The position numbers were made by a program, and so were the translations under genes. From CAYLLD01 sp964425135 (GTDB lineage Bacteria > Pseudomonadota > Alphaproteobacteria > Rhodobacterales > Rhodobacteraceae), in assembly GCA_964425135.1 (NCBI GenBank), contig CAYRKW010000018.1, positions 1 to 52,867 of the forward strand: 52,867 nucleotides of DNA, read 5' to 3'. Shown in pieces: positions 24,408 through 33,234 of the stretch. Under the pieces are notes generated by a model. The model did not search any database, was not told where the DNA came from, and saw nothing but the letters and a program-made list of their open reading frames with translations. How positions within the stretch are numbered: position 1 is the stretch's first letter; each line of letters opens with the position of its first letter.

Positions 24408-26282
24408 ATGCGTGGTTTTTTGATCTTGTGCTGGCTTGTTGTAACAGCACTCATGTTCTATTCGGCCTTCCGCTTCAAAGCACCCGAAATTGAACAGGAT
24501 ATCACCGAACGAACAATGGCTGCGCTCGAGGCGCAAGGTGCTGCGGATATAGCCGTTGATGTCGACGGGCGGCACGTCAATCTGCGCGGCCTTATCGCCG
24601 ATGAAGCGCAGCGCGACGCGTACCTGACCGCCGCAAACGAAACCCACGGCGCGCTTGGCCCGATTGACGGGCTGATGATGAAACAGGCCACAGGGGGGGC
24701 GACATATTTTCGTGCTACCCGCACAGGTGATGTGATCAATCTTTTCGGAACAGTTCCCAGCGAAGATGCGAAGATGGAACTCATTGCCGCTGCACAAGAG
24801 ACTGGCGCGAGCGCAGTGAACTCCAATCTCGAAGTCTCCGGCGAGGACATCGCGTGGATCAGCTCCGCCGGTCTTGGGGTCGCGCAACTGTCCAATCTCA
24901 GCGACGGCCAGTTTTCGCTCTCCGCCGCTGGCAGCTCTATCTCCGGGACGAGCGCTAGCGAGGACGGTTTCAATACGATCAATGCGTTCACATCAGCTCA
25001 GGCAGGGATGCAGAACTTCGTGGCACAACCCGACGCAAGCGATGATCTGCTCTCGCAGATCACTGACCTTACTGGGCAGCTCGAAGCGCGCACAAACGAT
25101 GTCTCGCGCTTGGAAGAGCAACTCGGCGCAGCGCAGCAAGATATTGCCGCGATCACTGACCGCGCCAATGCCGCCGAAAACGGGCTGAGCGAGCGTGATG
25201 CGCAACTGGCTCTTCTGACCACCCAACTGGCCACCGCTAAAGATCAGCGTACCAGCGAGGTGAACGATCTGCAAATGTCGCTCACCAGTAGCAATGCCAG
25301 CCTTCAGGCCCGCCAGGACGAAGCGCTGACAGCTGAAATCGCGTATATTGATCGCATCTCCGGACTGAACGCGCGCATCGCAGAACTCGAAGATGCCAAT
25401 CAGGATATCGGTGTCGGCGAGCAGGAATTGCGCGCGCAGCTTGAAACAGCCACGGGTGTGAACGAAGAGCAGCAAACGCAAATCGCAGCGTTTCAGGCCA
25501 GCAATGCCGAACAGTCGCAGCGCATTGAGGATCTGACCTTCGAACGGGACGAGCTTCTCGCCGCCCGCGCGACGATCGAAGCGGACGCAACGACCCTCAC
25601 CTCGCAAAATGCGCAGGCACAGTCGCAAATTGATGCCATGTCCGCCACAAACGACAAGTTGGTGGCAGCAAACGAAGAGCTTGCCGGTGCGAACAATGAC
25701 CTGAACGTCACCACTTCGGCGCAAGCCACGCGCATTGACGATCTGCTCGCTTCAAGCAAAGTGCTGGAGACAGAGCGGGATGATGCGCTGGCGATGCTGG
25801 AGGCAAAAAGTTCTGAAATCGACGGGCTGAATAGCGATGTCGCATCCCTTTCTAACGAGATTGATGCGCTCAAATCCCGTCCGGCACCGCAGGCGACTGT
25901 CGAGACCATCGCTCAGTGTAACGATGCCGCGCGCACGCTGCTGGCGGAAAGCCCGATCAATTTCATATCCAACACAGCACGTGTCGTGGACGGTTCGCGT
26001 CCACTTCTGGAACGTATTTCCGGCATTGCTCTGGCATGTGTCGATGCAGGGGTCTCAGTCAAGATCGCAGGGCACACCGACAACATAGGGGATGCTGAGT
26101 TTAATCAGGAACTCAGTGAGCGTCGGGCAAATGCGGTACGCGATTTTATGATCGCGCGCGGCGTTTTCGACAAAAGCCTCGTTGCCGTCGGCTTTGGGGA
26201 AACCCAACCGATTGCCGACAATGAGACACCCGAAGGACAGGCGCAAAACCGCCGCATCTCCTTCGAATGGTCGCTCCAGTAA
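24408..26282 (+). CDS. BON/coiled-coil/OmpA-domain envelope protein
   Basis: This 624-residue protein has an N-terminal membrane anchor (MRGFLILCWLVVTALMFYSAF). Two BON-like domains follow at about residues 30-145 (VDGRHVNLRGLIADEAQR and GDVINLFGTVPSEDAKMEL), then a long alanine/glutamate-rich coiled coil at about 210-505. The C-terminal OmpA domain spans about 515-624. The peptidoglycan-binding site in the OmpA part is recognisable as HTDNIGDAEFNQELSERR. The protein could therefore bridge the inner membrane and the cell wall across the periplasm. The coiled coil is very rich in Gln, Asn and Ala. GGAGAG precedes the start. The next gene, a membrane helix-hairpin-helix protein, follows at 45 bp and shares its terminator. 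Confidence 0.85.
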   Translation: MRGFLILCWLVVTALMFYSAFRFKAPEIEQDITERTMAALEAQGAADIAVDVDGRHVNLRGLIADEAQRDAYLTAANETHGALGPIDGLMMKQATGGATYFRATRTGDVINLFGTVPSEDAKMELIAAAQETGASAVNSNLEVSGEDIAWISSAGLGVAQLSNLSDGQFSLSAAGSSISGTSASEDGFNTINAFTSAQAGMQNFVAQPDASDDLLSQITDLTGQLEARTNDVSRLEEQLGAAQQDIAAITDRANAAENGLSERDAQLALLTTQLATAKDQRTSEVNDLQMSLTSSNASLQARQDEALTAEIAYIDRISGLNARIAELEDANQDIGVGEQELRAQLETATGVNEEQQTQIAAFQASNAEQSQRIEDLTFERDELLAARATIEADATTLTSQNAQAQSQIDAMSATNDKLVAANEELAGANNDLNVTTSAQATRIDDLLASSKVLETERDDALAMLEAKSSEIDGLNSDVASLSNEIDALKSRPAPQATVETIAQCNDAARTLLAESPINFISNTARVVDGSRPLLERISGIALACVDAGVSVKIAGHTDNIGDAEFNQELSERRANAVRDFMIARGVFDKSLVAVGFGETQPIADNETPEGQAQNRRISFEWSLQ

Positions 26283-26326
26283 AACAAAATTTGGCTTGAG
26301 AGAGCCCAACAACAGGAACACGAAAA

Positions 26327-26947
26327 ATGTCTTACCTCTTTACCCAAATGGCGCTCTATCTGCTATGCGCACTTGCCCTTGGTTTCATCCTCGGTTGGCT
26401 GATCTGGGGGCGCCGGTCGGGCGTTGACACGTCCGAATACGAGCGTCTCCGCTCTGATCGCGACCGGATGAAGGGTGAATTGTCCGCCGCAGCAACCGCC
26501 AATTCACGGCTCGAATCCGATCTGCGCGCCTGCCGCTCGAAATCCACGCAGCTTGAGGCCGATCTAGACGCATCACGCGCGAATGTTACAGCAAGCGCAG
26601 CGCCCCTCATGGCCGCAAGCGGTCTGGCCGAAGCGCCCGCATCGACCTTCGCCGGCGAGCGGACCAAGCCAGAGGGGCTCAGCAAACCGCGTCCCGGCGG
26701 GTCCGATGATCTCAAGATGATCAAGGGCGTCGGGGCGAAAATGGAAAAACTCCTGAACACACTCGGATATTACCATTTCGACCAGATCGCCGGATGGAAT
26801 GCCTCCGAAGTGGCGTGGGTTGACGAAAATCTGGAAGGCTTCAAGGGCCGCGTCACCCGCGATGAATGGGTCTCCCAAGCGCGTATTCTGGCCTCAGGCG
26901 GCGAGACAGAATTCGCCAAGCGCGTCGATAAGGGTGGCGTTTACTAA
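26327..26947 (+). CDS. Membrane-anchored helix-hairpin-helix protein
   Basis: The 206-residue protein starts with one transmembrane helix (MALYLLCALALGFILGWLIWG). A short coiled-coil linker (about residues 35-85) and a low-complexity region follow. The C-terminal domain of about 70 residues contains the helix-hairpin-helix phrase DDLKMIKGVGAKMEKLLNTL and then YYHFDQIAGWNASEVAWVD. This C-terminal unit also occurs at the ends of some respiratory complex I NuoE proteins and in other alphaproteobacterial membrane proteins, and has been likened to flap-endonuclease-type DNA-binding turns; no activity is proved. It sits 45 bp after the OmpA-domain gene and is followed by a strong terminator, so the two form one operon. 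Confidence 0.8.
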   Translation: MSYLFTQMALYLLCALALGFILGWLIWGRRSGVDTSEYERLRSDRDRMKGELSAAATANSRLESDLRACRSKSTQLEADLDASRANVTASAAPLMAASGLAEAPASTFAGERTKPEGLSKPRPGGSDDLKMIKGVGAKMEKLLNTLGYYHFDQIAGWNASEVAWVDENLEGFKGRVTRDEWVSQARILASGGETEFAKRVDKGGVY

Positions 26948-26971
26948 CCACGCGCAAATCGTCGAAAATTC

Positions 26972-27008
26972 ACGCCGCCGGATCAAAAAATCTGGCGGCG
27001 TTTTTCGT
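26972..27008 (+). terminator. Factor-independent terminator after the OmpA/HhH operon
   Basis: A 12-bp stem (26972-26983 with 26990-27001, one G-T pair) surrounds a CAAAAA loop and is followed by TTTTTCGTTT. It is a textbook intrinsic terminator, 25 bp past the stop codon. Confidence 0.92.
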
Positions 27009-27085
27009 TTGATCTATGCCACTTGTGACGTCAGCATTGCCACTATGCGGCGAAAGACAAAGTCCGCGTCTTGAGAGAATTGCAC

Positions 27086-29044
27086 ATGAGCGTTTCCACG
27101 CAAATTGATGGCAAGATTGCCCGCGTCGTCATCGATAATCCGCCAGTGAACGCCGCAGGTCACGCAGTGCGTCTGGGACTGCGAGAGGCGGTAGCTAAAA
27201 TCGAACGCTCCGGAGCAAAGCTTGCAATTCTGACCTGCGCCGGTCGCACGTTCGTTGCGGGCGCGGATATACGCGAGTTCGGTAAACCGGCCCAAGCGCC
27301 GCATTTACCCGATGTTTGCGATGCGATTGAGGCTTCAGACGTCCCATGGCTCGCCGCCATCCACGGCACCGCGCTTGGCGGCGGGTTGGAGCTGTGTCTG
27401 GCCTGCGCATATCGCGTCGCGCACAAAGACGCGAAAATGGGCCTGCCGGAGGTCAATCTGGGCATCATTCCCGGCGCTGGCGGCACCGTCCGCCTGCCGC
27501 GCCTGATCGACCCGGTTGAGGCGATGACGCTGATCACCAGCGGTAAGCCCATCAATGCAACCAAAGCGCATGACATCGGCCTCGTTGATGCGGCGGTTGA
27601 TGACCTCGGCGCGCCGCTGGAGGCCTTCGCGCAATCCGTGATCGATTATCCCGCTCCGGCCCCTTTGCTTCACCGCAATCCGCCCAAACCAGATGCCGCT
27701 TTCGCCGCTGCGCGCGCGCGCGTGATCGAGCGGGCAGGGGGGCAGAACGCCATCGCCGCCGCAGCCCGCGCCGTGGACACTGCGCTGACGCTTGATGGCC
27801 GCGAAGCCCTCGCGCTGGAACGCGAAAGTTTCACCAAACTAAAATCTGACCCGCAATCCCTCGCCTTGCGCCACATATTCTTCGCCGAACGCGCTGTCAG
27901 CCGTCAAATCCCGGGGATCAAAGACGTCACCCCTGCCAAGCTCTCCACCATCGGCGTAATTGGCGGCGGCACCATGGGCTCCGGCATTTCCGCCGCTTGC
28001 CTGCTGGCCGGCTTGGATGTTGTGATGATCGAGCAGGACCAAGATGCCGCAGATGCCGGAGCCGCCCGCATCGCCTCAATCCTCGATGGCGCGGAAAAGC
28101 GCGGAAAGCTTGACAAAAACGAGCGCGCTCAAACCCAAATGCGCTTCGCCACATCCACGAGCTACGCCGACTTGGCGCAAGCCGATCTCGTCATTGAAGC
28201 GGTGTTCGAAGACATGGACGCCAAACGCGCCGTTTTCGCGGAACTCGATCAAGCGACCCGCCCCGATACCATCCTTGCCAGCAACACCTCCTATCTCGAC
28301 ATCAACCTGCTCGCGGCACCAACCGCCCGCCCTGAGCGTGTCATCGGCCTGCATTTCTTCTCGCCCGCCCATGTGATGAAACTGCTCGAAGTTATCACAC
28401 CCAAAGCCGCATCTCCCACGGCAATCGCAACCGGACTGACGCTTGCCAAACGCTTGGGCAAAATCGCAGTGCCCGCAGGCGTGTGCGACGGGTTCATTGG
28501 CAACCGCATCATGTCCGCCTACCGGCGTGAGGCCGACTACATGCTCGAAGACGGCGCGTTGCCTCATGAGATTGACGCAGCCATGCGCGAATTTGGCTTT
28601 CCGATGGGCGTCTTTCAAATGCAGGATTTGGCAGGTCTCGATATCGCCTGGGCGATGCGCAAACGTCAGGCCGCCACTCGCGACCCAAACGAGCGTTATG
28701 TGCGCATTGCCGACGATCTGTGTGCGCAGGGGCGCTTTGGTCGCAAGGCAGGGCGCGGCTGGTACGATTACTCCGATGATCCCAAGGGCCGGATCGACGA
28801 TAGCGTCACAGGCATCATCGAAGCCGCCTCCGTCAAAGCCGGTATCACCCGCAACTCCATCACCAAGCGCCAGATCATGTCCCGCATCCTGCGCATTATG
28901 CAAGATCAGGGCGCGGCGATCCTGCGCGAGGGGATTGCGGCATCGCCCGAGGCGATTGATGTGGTTATGGTCAACGGCTATGGCTTTCCCAGATGGCGGG
29001 GCGGCCCAATGTTCATGAAGGAAAACGCGCATGAATGGGATTGA
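27086..29044 (+). CDS. fadJ: Multifunctional enoyl-CoA hydratase / 3-hydroxyacyl-CoA dehydrogenase (FadJ/FadB type)
   Basis: This fatty-acid beta-oxidation enzyme hydrates enoyl-CoA and oxidises 3-hydroxyacyl-CoA. The 652-residue protein has an enoyl-CoA hydratase domain first (to about 190). Its oxyanion-hole glycines lie in HGTALGGGLELCLACAYRVA and the catalytic glutamates in GLPEVNLGIIPGAGGT. The NAD-binding domain starts near residue 287 with GVIGGGTMGSGISAA, with the catalytic HFFSPAHVMKLLEV, followed by two helical C-terminal dehydrogenase domains (QMQDLAGLDIAWAMRKRQ). At 652 residues it is shorter than many FadB/FadJ proteins. The ATG at 27086 replaces an upstream in-frame TTG because GAGAG lies at good spacing. 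The thiolase partner is not adjacent. It overlaps the next gene. Confidence 0.93.
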   Translation: MSVSTQIDGKIARVVIDNPPVNAAGHAVRLGLREAVAKIERSGAKLAILTCAGRTFVAGADIREFGKPAQAPHLPDVCDAIEASDVPWLAAIHGTALGGGLELCLACAYRVAHKDAKMGLPEVNLGIIPGAGGTVRLPRLIDPVEAMTLITSGKPINATKAHDIGLVDAAVDDLGAPLEAFAQSVIDYPAPAPLLHRNPPKPDAAFAAARARVIERAGGQNAIAAAARAVDTALTLDGREALALERESFTKLKSDPQSLALRHIFFAERAVSRQIPGIKDVTPAKLSTIGVIGGGTMGSGISAACLLAGLDVVMIEQDQDAADAGAARIASILDGAEKRGKLDKNERAQTQMRFATSTSYADLAQADLVIEAVFEDMDAKRAVFAELDQATRPDTILASNTSYLDINLLAAPTARPERVIGLHFFSPAHVMKLLEVITPKAASPTAIATGLTLAKRLGKIAVPAGVCDGFIGNRIMSAYRREADYMLEDGALPHEIDAAMREFGFPMGVFQMQDLAGLDIAWAMRKRQAATRDPNERYVRIADDLCAQGRFGRKAGRGWYDYSDDPKGRIDDSVTGIIEAASVKAGITRNSITKRQIMSRILRIMQDQGAAILREGIAASPEAIDVVMVNGYGFPRWRGGPMFMKENAHEWD

Positions 29045-29846
29045 CTGGGACGATGCGTTTGACAATGCCGGCTACACCGCCGGGGTGGAACTTTTGCCCG
29101 ACCAATGGGCGGAGGCGGCCATAGGATTTCGCAAAACGATGACGACGGCAACACAGGCCGGAACCAATCTGATCTACGGGCCGACGGAGCGGGAAATTTT
29201 CGATCTGTTCACCCCCATCGGGCCGGCAAAAGGGACGATGGTTTTTGTACATGGCGGGTATTGGCATAAATTCGACAAATCCTATTGGTCGCATCTGGCA
29301 ACTGGCGCGCTTGGCCATAACTGGTCCGTTGCCATGCCCAGCTATCCGCTCGCGCCGGACGCAGGTATCTCGCAGATCACCGATGCGATTGCCCGCGCAG
29401 TCGGCCGCATTGCCGAAGTGCAAAAAGGGCCGCTCGTGCTTGTCGGTCACTCTGCAGGCGGTCATTTGGTGAGCCGTATGATCTGCGAAGGCGTTCTGGA
29501 CGATACGCTCACATCGCGTATTGCGCGGGTAGTCTCGATCAGCGGCGTGCATCATTTGCCTCCGCTTCTGGCAACCAAGATGAACGACACACTTGGCCTG
29601 ACAGCAGCAGAGGCCGCGCGCGAAAGCCCGGTTGATCTTGACCCGGTCCAAGGCATTCCCGTCAGCATCGTCGTTGGCGATCAGGAACGCCCGGAGTTTT
29701 TGCGCCAATCGCGGATGCTGGCCGAGCGTTGGGCGGGAAAAGGCACGGATATCCGCACGATCTATGATCAAGGTACCGACCATTTCTCGGTCATCACCGG
29801 ACTGGCCGAACCTGACAGCACGCTGATCCGTGAAATCCTGTCATAG
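29031..29846 (+). CDS. Alpha/beta hydrolase, kynurenine-formamidase-like
   Basis: The 271-residue protein is an alpha/beta hydrolase with the oxyanion motif HGGYW at about residue 74 (FVHGGYWHKFDKSYW) and the nucleophile serine in LVGHSAGGHLVSRM near residue 140. It ends with GTDHFSVITG, which supplies the catalytic histidine. The HGGYW form and overall layout match kynurenine formamidases, which convert N-formylkynurenine to kynurenine, and related arylesterases. No other tryptophan-degradation gene is beside it, so the substrate is uncertain. Its ATG lies 14 bp inside the fadJ 3' end, indicating cotranscription. Confidence 0.82.
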   Translation: MNGIDWDDAFDNAGYTAGVELLPDQWAEAAIGFRKTMTTATQAGTNLIYGPTEREIFDLFTPIGPAKGTMVFVHGGYWHKFDKSYWSHLATGALGHNWSVAMPSYPLAPDAGISQITDAIARAVGRIAEVQKGPLVLVGHSAGGHLVSRMICEGVLDDTLTSRIARVVSISGVHHLPPLLATKMNDTLGLTAAEAARESPVDLDPVQGIPVSIVVGDQERPEFLRQSRMLAERWAGKGTDIRTIYDQGTDHFSVITGLAEPDSTLIREILS

Positions 29847-29973
29847 CGTCCCCTAAGAGGATGTTTGCATCGATCATTGCCACGCTCCAGTTCCTGTGAG
29901 GGCGGAACTCTCTTTCTCACCGACGCCCAAATCCCATCGATCCCGGTCAAGTCTCACTCGTCGAGGCGGGCAC

Positions 29974-29986
29974 GTCAAAAATTGAC
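29974..29986. promoter_or_regulatory. Palindrome GTCAA-aaa-TTGAC overlapping the chr promoter (candidate operator)
   Basis: GTCAA at 29974-29978 and TTGAC at 29982-29986 form a perfect dyad with a 3-bp centre. The right half lies in the -35 box of the chr promoter. Larger flanking arms (AGGCGGG at 29964-29970 with CCCGCCT at 29999-30005) enclose it. A repressor site is a natural reading. Confidence 0.5.
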
Positions 29987-30010
29987 AACCTGCCCACCCC
30001 CGCCTACAAA
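29982..30010 (+). promoter_or_regulatory. Sigma70-type promoter for chrBA
   Basis: TTGACA at 29982-29987 is a perfect -35. TACAAA follows at 30005-30010 after exactly 17 bp. Transcription would begin near 30017, leaving an 80-nt leader before the chrB ATG. Confidence 0.65.
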
Positions 30011-30096
30011 ATGACATTCAGGGGTCCGCAAGCACCTCGTGAGACGCCAGTCAAATCTTGCATCCTTCCAGTTTTGACCTTTATGGGGGATGCTTC

Positions 30097-30915
30097 ATGG
30101 CGTCGTATAACGAAATTTCCGTCAATACCTTGGCCCGCCTTATCGGCACGCCGGACTGTCCTGTTCTTCTGGATGTGCGCATCGATGAGGATGTTGACGA
30201 AGATCCGCGGCTCATCCCCGGCGCAATCCGCCATCCTTTCGCGACGATCACCGATCTTTCAGAAGGGCTGAGCGGCAAGTCCGCCATTACCTATTGCCAA
30301 AGGGGACTGAAAATCAGTCAAGGCGCTGCCGCAATGCTGCGCAATTGCGGCGTGCAGGCAGAAGTTCTTGAAGGCGGACATTTTGCTTGGCGCGATGCCG
30401 GATTTGCAATGATGGATGCGCGAAAACTCCCGCCGCTGACACCCGCAGGGCATACACTTTGGGTGGCGCGCCATCGGCCCAAAATCGACCGGATCGCTTG
30501 CCCATGGCTTATCCGCCGCTTCATCGATCCAAAAGCGCAATTCCTCTTCGTCGCTCCCTCGCAAGTGACCAAAGTCGCCGAACGCTTTGCGGCAACCCCT
30601 TTCGATATCGAAGGTGTATTCTGGAGCCATCGCGGCGAGAAATGCAGCTTTGACACGATGATTGACGAGTTCGGCATTGGCAATGACGCCCTCGCAAAGC
30701 TCGCCCGCATCGTGCGCGGCGCGGACACCAACGCGCACGACCTCGCGCCCGAAGCAGCGGGATTGCTCGCCGCCTCCTTGGGCCTGTCGCGCATGTATCG
30801 AGATGATCTGGAGCAGCTAGAGGCCGGCATGCTCCTCTATGACGCCTTTTACCGCTGGGCGCGGGATGCCACCGATGAGGGGCACGATTGGCCGATGACA
30901 GAACTGAAATCATGA
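30097..30915 (+). CDS. chrB: Rhodanese-ChrB fusion, chromate resistance protein
   Basis: The 272-residue protein joins an N-terminal rhodanese domain (about residues 5-115) to the ChrB C-terminal domain (about 130-270). The rhodanese active-site loop is visible as CQRGLK. The ChrB signature RPKIDRIACPWLIRRFIDP starts near residue 129. ChrB proteins act with the ChrA efflux pump in chromate resistance; in some bacteria ChrB is a chromate-responsive regulator. Which role applies here is not shown. GGGGGATG precedes the ATG at 30097, chosen over an in-frame ATG 39 bp upstream. Its stop overlaps the chrA ATG by 4 bp. Confidence 0.88.
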   Translation: MASYNEISVNTLARLIGTPDCPVLLDVRIDEDVDEDPRLIPGAIRHPFATITDLSEGLSGKSAITYCQRGLKISQGAAAMLRNCGVQAEVLEGGHFAWRDAGFAMMDARKLPPLTPAGHTLWVARHRPKIDRIACPWLIRRFIDPKAQFLFVAPSQVTKVAERFAATPFDIEGVFWSHRGEKCSFDTMIDEFGIGNDALAKLARIVRGADTNAHDLAPEAAGLLAASLGLSRMYRDDLEQLEAGMLLYDAFYRWARDATDEGHDWPMTELKS

Positions 30916-32198
30916 CAATCAACGCCGCAGACCACGCTACACCTTCGCTCAGCGAGGCCACCCGCATCTGGTGGCGCATTGGTGTTCTGTCCTTCGGAGG
31001 TCCCGCTGCGCAAATCGCGCTCATGCACAAGGAAATCGTCGAGGATCGCAGTTGGCTCTCTGAGCAGCAATTCCTGAACGCGCTCAGCTTCTGCATGCTC
31101 CTGCCCGGCCCCGAAGCCATGCAACTTGCAACCTACGCGGGGTGGCGCTTGCATGGCACCATCGGCGGCCTGATTGCCGGATTTTTGTTCGTCCTGCCCG
31201 GTGCCGCCGTGATCATGGCGCTTGCGATACTCTACAGCAGTTACGGCAATGTGCCTCTGGTTGAGGCGCTGTTTTACGGCATCAAAGCGGCCGTCCTCGT
31301 CATCGTGGTTGAGGCATTGCTGCGCGTTGGCAAAAAAGCCCTCTCAGCCCGCCTGCATTGGATTATTGCAGCCGCGGCCTTTGTCGGAATTTTCTTTTTG
31401 TCCTTCCCATACCCACTCATTGTCCTGGCCGCCGGTCTCTTCGGCTGGCTTTTCAGCACAAACGCACAAGACATCCCGCAGGCGTCCTCGACACCCGCCA
31501 CAAAACCCAAAACCATCAAGACCATCGCCATATGGACCGTCATCTGGCTGCTCCCCCTCGCAGGCCTCGCCGTTATTGGCGCACCCGATCTTATCATCGA
31601 TCTGGGGCAGTTTTTCTCAACGCTTGCCGTCGTCACCTTTGGCGGCGCCTACGCGGTACTCGCCTATATGGCGCAGGATGTCGTGGTACAGTTCGGCTGG
31701 CTCACGGCTGGTGAAATGGTCGACGCGCTCGGTCTCGCCGAAACAACCCCAGGCCCTCTGATCCTCGTCACACAATTCGTCGGCTTCATCGCAGGCTTCA
31801 ACCAAGGCGGGCTTCTGCTGGGGTTGTTCGCAGCTCTCGTCACGCTCTGGGTCACGTTCGTACCGTGCTTTTTGTGGATATTCACCGGCGCGCCATACAT
31901 CGACTGGCTTTCGGCTCAGCCCCGACTGAATAGCGCGCTCAAAGCTATCACAGCCGCCGTCGTCGGCGTCATTCTCAACCTGTCGATCTGGTTCGCCCTG
32001 CATGTGATTTTCGCAAATGTCACCCGCGAGCAAAGGGGCATCTTCACCCTCTGGCGTCCGGAATTGGCGTCCATAGAATGGCTGGCCGTAGGCCTTTTCT
32101 GCGTCGGATGCTTTCTCTCCTTCAAGCTTCACTGGGGCATCATCAAAGTGCTTGCCGCCGCTTCGCTCCTGGGCGCGGCTTTGCGATTGGCTCTCTGA
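30912..32198 (+). CDS. chrA: Chromate efflux transporter ChrA (long-chain CHR family)
   Basis: ChrA exports chromate using the proton-motive force. The 428-residue protein has two homologous halves with about ten hydrophobic segments. The first half carries the family signature RIGVLSFGGPAAQIALMHKE and LNALSFCMLLPGPEAMQLA. The second repeats it as VVTFGGAYAVLAYMAQ and ALGLAETTPGPLILVTQFVG. Two full halves mark the long-chain form. The ATG at 30912 overlaps the chrB stop as ATGA, so the genes are translationally coupled. Confidence 0.93.
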   Translation: MTINAADHATPSLSEATRIWWRIGVLSFGGPAAQIALMHKEIVEDRSWLSEQQFLNALSFCMLLPGPEAMQLATYAGWRLHGTIGGLIAGFLFVLPGAAVIMALAILYSSYGNVPLVEALFYGIKAAVLVIVVEALLRVGKKALSARLHWIIAAAAFVGIFFLSFPYPLIVLAAGLFGWLFSTNAQDIPQASSTPATKPKTIKTIAIWTVIWLLPLAGLAVIGAPDLIIDLGQFFSTLAVVTFGGAYAVLAYMAQDVVVQFGWLTAGEMVDALGLAETTPGPLILVTQFVGFIAGFNQGGLLLGLFAALVTLWVTFVPCFLWIFTGAPYIDWLSAQPRLNSALKAITAAVVGVILNLSIWFALHVIFANVTREQRGIFTLWRPELASIEWLAVGLFCVGCFLSFKLHWGIIKVLAAASLLGAALRLAL

Positions 32199-32454
32199 CG
32201 TCGCAAGTGATGCACCGCCCGTTTCAACCCAAAAGATCAGCGCTTGAGAGTAAACCCTCGGCAAAGCGCCAAATCAGGACTTCCAATGCACAATCTGCAG
32301 ACGGTTCCCACGCTGTCTCAATCCAGATTTTAACGGCCGACAACACCGGACTTGACGCCAGAGCACCCATTATCTCGCCCCTGTTTTATGCTGTTTTCTG
32401 TTGCTTAACGCCGCACGATGTGCACCTTGGGGAAGGTTCAGGGAGTGTGGCGTC
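32199..32454. other. 256-bp gap between chrA and the liv-type operon
   Basis: I see no coding sequence with alphaproteobacterial character. An AT-rich stretch near 32380-32405, containing TTTTATGCT, may hold a promoter for the transport operon, but no -35/-10 pair at correct spacing is convincing. Confidence 0.4.
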
Positions 32455-33234
32455 ATGGCAGCCAGTGAAATCGTGCTTGGTGTGTCGGGGCTTGCGAAAA
32501 ATTTCGGCGGTTTGCAAGCTGTGCGCAACGTCGATTTCGACGTCGAAAAAGGCGCGATTGTCGGATTGATTGGCCCCAATGGCGCGGGCAAGACCACCAC
32601 TTTCAACATGATCGCAGGTGAAGTGCCGCCCTCGGCTGGCACAGTCACTCTGATGGGCGAGGACATTACCGGCCAGCGCACGGATGTTCTTTACCACAAA
32701 GGCCTGATGCGGACCTTTCAGCTGAGCCACGAATACGCCCGCATGACCGCGCTTGAAAATCTGGCCGTTGCTGCGCCCGCGCAAACCGGGGAGAGCATCT
32801 GGTCCAGTTGGTTTGCAGGTGCCAAAACGCGCGCTCGCGAGCAAGAGGTGGTCGAGCTGGCCCGCGATACTCTCGAATTTCTCGGGTTGACCCACGTCAC
32901 GGACGAGCTTGCCGGAAATCTTTCGGGCGGGCAGAAAAAGCTGCTCGAAATCGGCCGCACGATGATGAACGAAAGCAAGGTTGTGCTGCTTGATGAACCG
33001 GGCGCCGGTGTGAACCCGACGCTCATGCGAAAAGTGGCCGAGATGATCGAAGCGCTCAACCAGGATCGCGGCTATACGTTTTGCATCATCGAACATGACA
33101 TGGACATGATCGCGCGCCTTTGCGGCAAGGTCGTTGTGCTCGCCGAAGGCTCCGTTCTGATGACCGGCACCATGGACGAGGTCCGCAACGACGAGCGCGT
33201 CATCGACGCCTATTTCGGTGGGGAAGTGGTATGA
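32455..33234 (+). CDS. livG: Branched-chain-type ABC transporter ATP-binding protein (LivG-like)
   Basis: This is the first ATPase of a five-gene uptake transporter of the branched-chain amino acid (HAAT) family. The 259-residue protein shows Walker A GPNGAGKTTTFNMI (about residues 39-52), the family's long insert after Walker A, the signature LSGGQKKLLEIGR, Walker B VVLLDEPGAGVNP and the H-loop IIEHDMDM. The start at 32455 follows GGGAG; longer in-frame ATG options upstream were rejected. Its stop overlaps the livF start as ATGA. HAAT systems carry amino acids, urea, amides or aromatic acids, so the substrate is open. Confidence 0.92.
   Translation: MAASEIVLGVSGLAKNFGGLQAVRNVDFDVEKGAIVGLIGPNGAGKTTTFNMIAGEVPPSAGTVTLMGEDITGQRTDVLYHKGLMRTFQLSHEYARMTALENLAVAAPAQTGESIWSSWFAGAKTRAREQEVVELARDTLEFLGLTHVTDELAGNLSGGQKKLLEIGRTMMNESKVVLLDEPGAGVNPTLMRKVAEMIEALNQDRGYTFCIIEHDMDMIARLCGKVVVLAEGSVLMTGTMDEVRNDERVIDAYFGGEVV

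Noticed and set aside
32078..32569. Plus-strand frame spanning the end of chrA and the start of livG
   Set aside because: It overlaps two strong genes in another frame and has no coding character in the gap between them.
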